Shown here: in pieces, positions 56,313 through 64,000 of the stretch
How the letters are laid out: every line of letters begins with the position of its first letter
How positions within the stretch are numbered: the first letter of the stretch is position 1
Assembly: GCA_905221605.1 (NCBI GenBank)
Contig: CAJNDS010001180.1
Span: forward strand, 382,725-446,724
DNA: 64,000 bases
Direction of reading: 5' to 3'
Source: Symbiodinium natans
Taxonomy: Eukaryota; Sar; Dinophyceae; Suessiales; Symbiodiniaceae
The notes under the pieces: model-generated
What the model saw: only the letters and a program-made list of their open reading frames with translations
What the model was told of the DNA's origin: nothing
Database searches by the model: none
Position numbers and translations under genes: made by a program

Positions 56313-56891
56313 ATGTGCTCAGTGCGACTTACTTTCGTCTACTTCCTGGGGATCACGGGAAGCATTGCCCTCATAGCTGGCTGCGTCATCTTGCCCCTGG
56401 GACTGGTGCAGCAGGCGGAGGCGTCCTCCGCGGATCCTTCAACAGACTTTGCGCTTGTGGGCACATGCAAGATCAGCCAAGTGCTTCACAGGGCGGAAGA
56501 AAGAAATGATGGTTCAGGTGGCAAGAGTCAAGGGAAGGTGTGCTACGACATTTACACCTACAAATTTCTGCACCAAGGTGACACTTTCCTGTCCAGAGAG
56601 GAATTGGTCCTTCGAAGCGGTCGCTGTGATTCTTCCGCACAAGTCGCTGGCACCTTCTCAGTGGGTCAGGATGCAACCTGTTGGCAGGCTACCGGCGACG
56701 TGTCGGAGCTGTACGGCTTGAACAACGATGCTGGCTTGAAAATCTTTGATCCGGCCGCAGAGTTTGAGGCCGCAGCAAATACGGCCGTAGTTCTTACCAT
56801 TGTTGGTGGTGTGCTCTTGCCCACAAGCCTGCTCTTCTTGGGGGTGGCAGTTGCCCTTTTCAGATGTGGTGGATGCGACTGCAGCAGGTGA
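56313..56891 (+). CDS. Small membrane protein with two membrane segments and a Cys-containing loop
   Basis: 192 codons from the ATG at 56313; the frame is open 24 codons upstream without an ATG. A hydrophobic helix at residues 7-32 (FVYFLGITGSIALIAGCVIL) is followed by a polar domain of about 120 residues with four cysteines (GTCKIS, KVCYDI, SGRCDS, DATCWQ) that could pair outside the membrane. A second helix at about 157-183 (TAVVLTIVGGVLLPTSLLFL) and a Cys-rich tail (CGGCDCSR) end it. The stop lies in CAGCAG|GTGAAC, which also looks like an exon-GT donor, so a spliced longer form cannot be excluded. No family is recognised. The lack of frameshifts and the clear topology argue for a real host gene. 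Confidence 0.55.
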   Translation: MCSVRLTFVYFLGITGSIALIAGCVILPLGLVQQAEASSADPSTDFALVGTCKISQVLHRAEERNDGSGGKSQGKVCYDIYTYKFLHQGDTFLSREELVLRSGRCDSSAQVAGTFSVGQDATCWQATGDVSELYGLNNDAGLKIFDPAAEFEAAANTAVVLTIVGGVLLPTSLLFLGVAVALFRCGGCDCSR

Positions 56892-57428
56892 ACTTAAAGT
56901 ACCGATGCGCTGCGTGATCTGTGTGATCTGTCCGTGTGGCTGCCGTTCCGAAGGGCAACAGCAGGAATCACATCAGACTTTGACCACAGAAGGCAGCTAT
57001 GCTACTGCTTGTTTGACACAGCCGTCGAAGGTGCAAGAGACATTGTTTGTTTCACAGCCTTGCGTTTACCCTATTGGCCTATTGGTTTGACGCCTTCGCA
57101 ACAAAAAGTCGTTCCTCGTGCTTCGCAAGTTAAAGATCCGGCACGTAACAGCAGGGTCAAGAGAAGTTGCTTCTTGGGTTGAGAGCCCGGCTTGCGTTTG
57201 TTGCGCACCTGCAACAGTTAAGCAGGCCTGGGGTTCTTCAGGCGGTTGGCTTGCGTGTGTGTTGCTTTGCCCCTTCGCTTTGCAGGGCGGCGTGCGATTC
57301 TTTTTGCAATAGCCCGGCGGACATGTTTGGGTTAGCCAGTGCGCAGCCACGACTTCGCAAACGTACGGAGACCCAACAGCTGCAGCTACAGCAAAAGACT
57401 TGGTTTAAGACATAAATTCTTGGGAGCC
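56892..57428. other. Interval between the membrane-protein gene and the hydroxylase gene
   Basis: 537 bp with no supported gene; it would hold the 3' UTR of one gene and the 5' region of the next. Confidence 0.4.
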
Positions 57429-59469
57429 ATGGTCACATGGCAGAAGTTCCTACGTTCTTGGCTGGACAATGACTGGCTCAGTTGGGGTGCGGGAGCCTTG
57501 CTGTCGGTGAACCTTGGGTTCTTTGGCACCTGTGGCCTGCTCGAGACGATGATCAGCAGTGGCTTAGCCCGCAGGTCCTACATCGAATACGGCCAGCCGC
57601 GCGAAGCAGCTTTGGCAAAGACCCGCCGCCAGCCCGCAGGGATGATCGCACGTAGCACGGAGGGTTTGCATGCAAACTCGTGCCAAACGCGAGTCATCAG
57701 AGGCTGTGGGTAAATAGCAGAACATAGCAGAACATAGCAGAATGTGCGGCGTTCAGTTCTACACAAGTTTGGAGTTCAGGGGTTGGAAATCGGATTTCGG
57801 AGACTTTAGCATGCAAAGAGCCCTCGGCTGAGTTTCCAAAGCCTACAGCTCTTAAAGCCCTCGTTCGGTGGTTGGTGGGTGGTGGCGGATGCTGCGGGGA
57901 GTGCTGCACTTTAGTGGCCCATGTATGGACGTCTGCTTTGATCAGGATGAAACTTCGGGTTCACACAAGTGAATGCGCTGCTGGCAGACTACACCACTCA
58001 GCTTAATCTCTGGGGGTTTCCATTTTAGAGTTCCCGCATGTTCCCGCGAAAAACGCAAGAAGAGCCGGAAAGCCTCAAAAGGGCCGCCCCCGAAAGCATC
58101 CCAAAAGGGGAACGGCCTCTGGCGCCGAGGAGAGAAGATCCCCTTTTGGACGCAGCTTCGCGTCAGTGCCTGGACCCTGCTGGGGCCCGCGGCACTCCTG
58201 AACTCGGCCCTGGCCGCAGTGGTCCTGCTTCTCGACGGTCAAAATGTCAGGGGGGCCCTCTACTGGCTCTTCTTGGGGGACATGGGGTGTCTTTCAGGGC
58301 TCAGCAGGTAACCTCTACTGTGCAAGCAGCCTTAAGTTTCTCCCCCCCCCGCACGTCGTCAGAATAAACGCGCCTTTTCAGAACTGCTCAGGCCTCGGAT
58401 GGTGAGTCCTGGCCGTTCCTTCCCGCTGCTCCCGGGGCGTGTTGACTTCCTGTGCAAGTTTGTGGCGATGGAGCTCATTGGTCGCTGGGCCAGGTTTGGC
58501 TTTACATAAGTTGTGTAGACCTGTGATCTATGTGTGTATATATCCACATGTACCTAAACACAAACATCGAAAAACATGTGTGCACGTACACACACGGCAG
58601 GCCGTGTAGCGGACCGAAACATGAAGCCCTGTGCATGAAGCCTTGAACGTGGAGACTATTGTGTTGGGTCTCCAGAAAGAAACAAAAAAGGCTTCAGAAT
58701 ATCCTTGAGCCGATAGGTTCAACGTCATAGATATGTAGTACCGTACCTTGCAGTTTGAGAATTTTCTGCCAGACGGCTTCAGAAGTGCTCTGCCCATTGA
58801 AGCTACAAGCTCAAGCTGAAAGCAGCCTGCGTCCCAACCAGCATCGGAGCCATTCCAGGCGATTTCTTGCTGTATGTTGGCCACCGCATTCTGCACGAGT
58901 ACCTATGGGACTACCACAAGTACCATCATAAGATTGACACCCCGACGCCGGCGAGTACTGCATGCATCGACGGCCTTGATGTGACGATACAATCCGGCAT
59001 TCCCACTGTCATGTGCGCGCTGCTGACCCAGCCGCACCCTTTGACCTTCTACGCCTGCACATGTGCCCGTGTGGCCGAGAATGTGGTGAACCACAGTGGC
59101 ATGGACCATTGGCTGATAAACTTGATCTTCTTGAAAGACCTCCCATTTCGTGCAGGAGCGGCACGCTACTTTCAGGGGCTTCAGGGCTTTTCTAGCGACT
59201 TAGCGTGCCTTGCTTTGCGAAAGGCCGGGCTGCGTAGGACGTCGTGACTATACCGGCTAGAATCAGGGGAGGAGTGCATGGGGGGGCTTGGATGGCGTAG
59301 GTCGTGACCGCGCTGGCTAGGAGTTGCGGTGCATGACGCGCACCACAAGTATTCGAACTACGCGGAGAACGCGAAGAACTTCGGAGAGAACTTCTTGCTG
59401 TGGGACTGGGCGTTTGGAACGCTGGGCAAGGTCGAGGCGACGACTCGCAGAGGCTCTGAGCCCCTTTGA
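57429..59469 (+). CDS. Fatty acid hydroxylase / sterol desaturase superfamily protein, four exons
   Basis: Exons inferred as 57429-57635, 58138-58285, 58859-59155 and 59321-59469, giving 266 codons in one frame. The protein has hydrophobic segments near residues 20-40 and 80-105. It carries the three histidine clusters of the di-iron membrane hydroxylases: HRILH (127-131), HKYHH (138-142) and HDAHH (222-226), with NHSG between, KYSNYAENAKNFGENF after the last, and WDWAFGTLG near the end. The family oxidises sterols, fatty acids or other lipids in the ER membrane; the substrate here is unknown. Intron 1 fits GC...AG and intron 3 GA...AG with AGGAG at both junctions. Intron 2 ends in AG, but its donor is ambiguous by one base (GG or GT). 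Non-GT donors are known in dinoflagellates. All joins restore the family alignment, so the gene is probably functional. Confidence 0.75.
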
Positions 59470-60471
59470 AAAGCACGAGTCGGTTTCATGGTGTGCACTT
59501 ACCCGGTTGCTCCAGGGGCTGACGCTTCTCTTTGCCTATTTTGCTACTCTTGTGGAGCACCCCTCTAGTGCAGAGCTTTGAAGACATGCAGGGAGCTCTG
59601 ACAGATGTGTTTCGGCCCATGGGAAAAAGCCGTCGCCATTCGGAGGGTGAAAGCTGCGGGTCCACGAATCACTGCCGTCCATGCAAGGCCTCGACATGTC
59701 GGCCCAGCCATTTTACACGCATACCCCGAACTGTGGGGATCTTACCTGTGGCAACCGTTTGGGCATTCAAAGATGGATCACTCAGGTTGAGCCCGAACCC
59801 CGAACCCCGAACCCCGTCTGCACCCTACAGCATCCCAACCCTAAGCCCTGAACCCATAGCAAACCTTTGTTGTCACGCCATGGCCGGCCCGCTAGTGGTG
59901 GAGACTGGCGAGGATGAAGGGCCAGCTTAATCTTTTTGAAGCGCGAGAGGGGGGGGGGGGTTGTTGGAGGTTGAAAAGGTGTTCTTGTGTTCGTGAGCCG
60001 ACATGCTTTGCATGCGATGACTTGTAGAACCCCAAAAAACCCCTCAAAATCCCTAAGCAGCTGGAAGATTGGCCCCGGCAGGCCCATGCTTTCAGGGCTT
60101 GCAGAACACTTGCAGAGCACTTGACATGGGTTGGGGTGCGGATTACATGGGTACCCCTTTCGTAGGATCTCTCATGGAATAGACACGTCAAAAAGGTATA
60201 AAAGGGGCCTTCGCGTTGAGGATCGCGGCCAACTTACCCTAGCGGCACGCGACATTGCCGAGGGCGAGGCCTTTTTGGGTGTTGCTTGACCGGGCTTTTG
60301 AGGGGTTTAGATGGGTCTTGTTTGGGGGCAGACCTGCCCGACTTCAGGAACTCTCTTCAAGCACTTAAAGAAAGCCTCGGCGGCAAACGCAGGTGCTTTT
60401 CCGAGAGCCTCCCTTAGCCCTGGTGCTTCCATCACGCGAGCCGCCGTGGGCGAAGGCCCCCTGGGCATAGT
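59470..60471. other. Intergenic region downstream of the hydroxylase gene
   Basis: No gene supported. It includes a (CCCCGAA)3 tract at about 59794-59815, a telomere-like variant, and a G10 run near 59950. Confidence 0.4.
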
Positions 60472-60835
60472 CTGTGTGTCTGTGTGTCTGTGTGTCTGTG
60501 TGTCTGTGTGTCTGTGTGTCTGTGTCTGTGTGTCTGTGTGTCTGTGTGTCTGTGTGTCTGTGTGTCTGTGTGTATGTGTGTCTGTGTGTCTGTGTGTCTG
60601 TGTGTCTGTGTGTCTGTGTGTCTGTGTGTCTGTGTGTCTGTGTGTCTGTGTGTCTGTGTGTCTGTGTGTCTGTGTGTCTGTGTGTCTGTGTGTCTGTGTG
60701 TCTGTGTGTCTGTGTGTCTCTGTGTCTCTGTGTCTCTGTGTCTCTGTGTCTCTGTGTCTCTGTGTCTCTGTGTCTCTGTGTCTCTGTGTCTCTGTGTCTC
60801 TGTATCTCTGTGTCTCTGTGTCTGTGTGTGTGTGT
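60472..60835. repeat. 8-bp microsatellite in two homogenised blocks
   Basis: Block one (about 60472-60716) repeats TGTGTCTG; block two (about 60717-60820) repeats TGTCTCTG, one base different, then decays into TG and CT runs to about 60875. One 6-bp phase slip occurs near 60520 and one TGTATG variant near 60573. Both strands stay open by chance because the repeat lacks stop codons. Confidence 0.95.
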
Positions 60836-60875
60836 GTGTGCGTGCGTGTGCATGCCTCTCTCTCTCTCTCTCTGT

Positions 60876-63604
60876 GCTCTTTCTCTCTTTCGCTCGCCTT
60901 GGTTCTTTTCGCGTCACAGCTGCCAGGCACTGCGCTCGGCGCTGCGGGAGATTAGCGAGGCGCGCCACTTTTATCAAGAAAGGTCATTGTCAGAGGGCTC
61001 AGAGAACTTCAGAGGCACAGGAGCAGCTTCGTCCTCAGGAGTTTGGTGACTCAAGGGCGGTCGGTTTCGATGTGCCGTTGCATGGCAATCCCTTCCCCCA
61101 AAAGCCTGGAGGGTTCATGTGTGACCAGCCAGGACTGTGCTTGGCAGTGGCAAACTCAGACCTCCACTTGCTGGGTTCTTTTTAGCATTGGCTGTAGGGG
61201 GGTTTAGGGTCACCAGCTTCGTCCCGAATGCTGTGGCTGAAGCATATGCGGCTTGTCATCCGGAGCCACTCGCTTGTAGCATACCCCAGGGACAGGCAGC
61301 TGTTGGGGGGGGGGAGGGCATAACTGAGACTCTTTCGTTCAGCTTGGGACACGGCACAGATGCTCTTTTGGTCGAAGCTGCAAGAGCAACAGCCCCCGCC
61401 TCTCCCCTCCCCCCTCCCCTCTCAGTTTCAAGAGTTTGGGGGGGTTTCTTGAGGTTCTGCCTGGCAGCCGGGGCCTGAGCCGATAGAAGTTCCAGAGAAC
61501 ACTCAGAAGTTCAAAATGCTGAATGGTAGGGAGACCCGAGTGCTACTGTAGTTTCTGGGCTAACAATGGATTCAAGTATTCCACATCTGGAACTTGACTT
61601 GGCCCGAAGGGCTGCAAACGTCGGTTTTGAGGCCGGAGGTTTTGGAGCCATGACTCACACGGGCCTACACACAAGTCGCACAGGCTTGTGCTGCTGGTGG
61701 AATTGCGACGGGTTGATCAGTTCCTAGATTCACGGTTGATGTGTTGTTAGTACGATGTGACAAGTGCTGGGTCTTCTTGGGCACGCATTGCAAGTTGTAA
61801 ACGCTTGCCGCACCGCCGCCTCGGCAGCCGGGCCGGCCCAATCCACGGAACATGTCAGCGCTCCAAGTGGCGCACCTACGGGTTTCCGGTCTGCACGGTC
61901 GGGCTGCAGGTGCGGAAAGCGACCGTGGGTCGAAGAAAGATGTGTTGAGAGTAGCCGTAAACTGAAACCGCAATGTAAGTGCAGCTTGGGGACGTCTAGG
62001 CTTGCTGGAGGACCCCTGAAGCCTTGTTTGCCTTGATTGGCAATAAAGGCTTGCAGTGTCAGCAGGTTGTGCAAAACCTTGGGTGCACTTTTGTTGTCAG
62101 TGCCCGTGTGCTTGTTTCCAGTGAAGCTTGGAGAGGGTGTTGAGTGAAGCTTGGGTACAGCTCTCTTACAGCGGGGCAGGGAAGGTGTGGGAGAGACCTC
62201 TTGGTTGCTTGTTCCAGACGCCTCTCGGCGAAAATATCCAAGTTGGACACAGGGAATCGGCTCCTGGGCTTCGTCTTTTTTTTTTCGGCGGTGTAGTGAC
62301 GGGAGCTGAGGTCCACTGCCTCACCGCGGAGGTGCCGGTATGTGCCGGTGTGAAGTGCGTTCGAGGTTCAGGTCAGTAGCAGCTTCTACAGGCTGCAGCC
62401 TTCTCTCTTAGCCGTCTCAGGGTTGTTTTTTTGTGGAGGCTCTTCTCCAGGATGTCTCTGCAGTCGGGAAAGGGGGCCTGGCAGGAACTACCATGCTCAC
62501 ATCGACCAGAGGCCTGGCAAGGGCGAGTAAGGCTTTTGGTGTGCTTTCCTCGGTGTACCTGTGGAAAGAGCACACGATGCTGCGCTCTGAGAAGCACAGC
62601 TTGTGCAGTACCGCGAGCTTCTAGGCTTCGAACAAGAAGTTCCCGGGCGGAGAGTAGATCCTCGATCCTTTGGTGCATCTGGAAGTTCCGGGGTTGCAGT
62701 GTTCAGTTCTTGTTTCTGGGCCTCCGCCCCTGGAGCGAGAGCGGAAGACTGTGGGCATATTGAAGCATATTGTCGAACTTCAGCAGAAAGAGAATCCCGA
62801 CGTCTTGCCAGGGCCTGAGCCCAATCTCGGAGGACGCGCGCCGGAAGCTGCAGGAGGGGCACTCCCCAGAGCCTCCCCCCCTTGGGGCGCACCAGGTTTA
62901 GGGGGGTCATTTCTCGGTGCCAGATTTAGGCTCGGTTGCTATGTGCCTTGTGAGATTGCTTTGAGCTTGTGATGTCTTGTCGTTAGTGACCTGTCCGAGT
63001 CACAGGCTTCATTCCACGCAGTAGGAATTGTACAAAGAGTGCCCCTGTAACCTTGTCCATGGTCTTTCGGTGTTTCTTGTGGGGGGGGGGGAAGCGCGCC
63101 GGGCATTGCCGTTGGGGATCGGACTCTTGCTCAAAGACTACGCTGAGAGTGCAGCGGGTACACATGAAATGCACATGGATGTCAGAATCATGAGGGAAGC
63201 AAGCCATTCAGCTTCAAGGGAAAGTCATCCGAGACCGTTGCGCGCCCACTCTAGTAGACTCTAGTACTCTTAAAGTCTGACAGAACGAAGCCCGCATCAA
63301 TGGGCCGAAGAGAAGGCACCAGGCCGCCCCATTGAACCATTGAACGCAGCCATTCTTGTTTCTTCACCGCTGGGACCCCTGTAGTGATCTCCCACGGCGC
63401 ACGGCGGGGGCCCCGCACATCGATTCATCTCGCCTTGCGGACTCCGTGACTCCACTGGGCCGCCTTTCGCCAGTTGTGCCGGAGCGCAGGGAGAGATGGC
63501 ACCCTGCTTGCAATGCCCAAGGACTAAGCCTGGACCGTGCAGGAATTCCCGAAACCTCCAAAAGCAGAGAACAGAAACCGAACTTTGCTGCTCTCCTCTT
63601 TCAG
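60876..63604. other. Intergenic or intronic region, no assignable gene
   Basis: Several plus-strand segments read like exons (near 62470-62620, VYLWKEHTMLRSEKHSL, and near 62740-62830, GILKHIVELQQKENPD), but I cannot join them or find a family. It may be intron-rich host gene sequence. Confidence 0.25.
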
Positions 63605-64000
63605 GTCAGCTTCTACGCCCTCCCTGACATCCGTGAGGTCCAGCCTGAGGAACCGGAGGATGCTTGGCTGTCGGTCTCCTTCTCTTTCTCTTTTGGACAT
63701 GGACTCTCAATACTGACATCTGGAATGCACCCTTCTAACAGGCCCACGACACGGAGGCATCTGAAGAGTAAGGGCTCCGACACCAATGGCCCGGAAGAAA
63801 GTGCTGAGACTGCGAAGTTTGCACGTGTGTTTGGGCCCTCGCTTCGTTGACCTGTGTGCATAAACATCCCCCCCCCCACAAGCAAAGCAGCGACTTTCTA
63901 AGGAGGATGAAGATCTCCCAGCAGACGAGTTCCTCCCTGTTTCCGACAGCCCAGGTGGCTCAAAGATCATTGTGAGATGGCTGTGCTCTCTTTTTGGGTC
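63605..64000 (+). CDS. Possible exons of a host gene running off the right edge
   Basis: After a pyrimidine-rich TTTCAG, 63605-63673 reads VSFYALPDIREVQPEEPEDA. After CTAACAG, 63742-63767 reads AHDTEASE and ends at a GTAAGG donor. After a C10-ACAAG tract, 63895-63980 has a frame KQRLSKEDEDLPADEFLPVS. All are acidic and compatible with one protein, but the phases between the second and third pieces do not join cleanly. The family is unknown. Confidence 0.3.

Noticed and set aside
58700-58710. CTTGAGCCGAT as another spliced-leader fragment
   Set aside because: Only the 8 nt CTTGAGCC match and it lies in an intron; this is expected by chance in 64 kb.
60307-61185. Long open frames on both strands (about 160-230 codons) over the TG/TC microsatellite
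   Set aside because: They consist of a Cys/Val/Ser or Thr/His repeat created by a stop-free 8-bp microsatellite; no unique coding sequence supports them.

Overview
This window looks like nuclear DNA of a dinoflagellate. The support is indirect but consistent: large LTR retrotransposons with lysine/glycine-rich Gag, one intron-containing host gene whose best exon joins need GC-AG and GA-AG introns, interstitial (TTTAGGG)-type repeats, and LTRs of two unrelated families that carry the 3' end of the dinoflagellate spliced-leader sequence. I cannot name the species. About 40 kb of the 64 kb is intact or nearly intact retrotransposon, and much of the rest is decayed transposon sequence. I see no rRNA or tRNA gene, no CRISPR array and no bacterial-type operon.

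Positions 1-26471 hold three copies (A, B, C) of one Ty1/copia family, all in minus orientation and head to tail. Each full copy is about 8.8 kb with 213-214 bp LTRs (TG...CA). A primer-binding site next to the 5' LTR fits an initiator tRNA-Met. A Gag-Pol frame of about 2043 codons follows (Gag, CCHC knuckle, protease, integrase, YVDD reverse transcriptase, RNase H), and then a second ORF of about 416 codons of unknown function between pol and the 3' LTR. A is cut by the left edge, B is frameshifted, and C is open throughout, with identical LTRs and a TTTAA target duplication. All three sit in low-complexity TTTAAGCCCCCC-type DNA. Between A and B lie a 51-bp minisatellite and other tandem repeats.

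Positions 27445-40720 are one 13.3 kb LTR element of Ty3/gypsy affinity, minus strand, with 306/309 bp LTRs and a CCCC target duplication. It is inserted in one arm of an older inverted repeat. Its single frame of about 3520 codons has an unusual domain order: Gag with two CCCH fingers, protease-like motif, the C-terminal half of reverse transcriptase plus RNase H, a DD35E integrase, then the fingers/palm half of reverse transcriptase with YVDD at the C-terminal end. The reverse transcriptase is therefore circularly permuted between motif C and motif D. A downstream +1-frame ORF encodes a SWIM zinc finger and a phospholipase-D-like nuclease domain.

Positions 40721-54560 are mostly ruins: a frameshifted element protein with an N-terminal membrane segment, a broken SF1/UPF1-like helicase, a broken DNA polymerase B-SF1 helicase element, three copies of a short retroposon with a shared 3' tail, and an intact 476-aa ORF of unknown role. 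Positions 54560-64000 look like host sequence: a small two-membrane-segment protein gene, a four-exon fatty acid hydroxylase/sterol desaturase-family gene, a long TG/TC microsatellite, and possible exons of a further gene running off the right edge.
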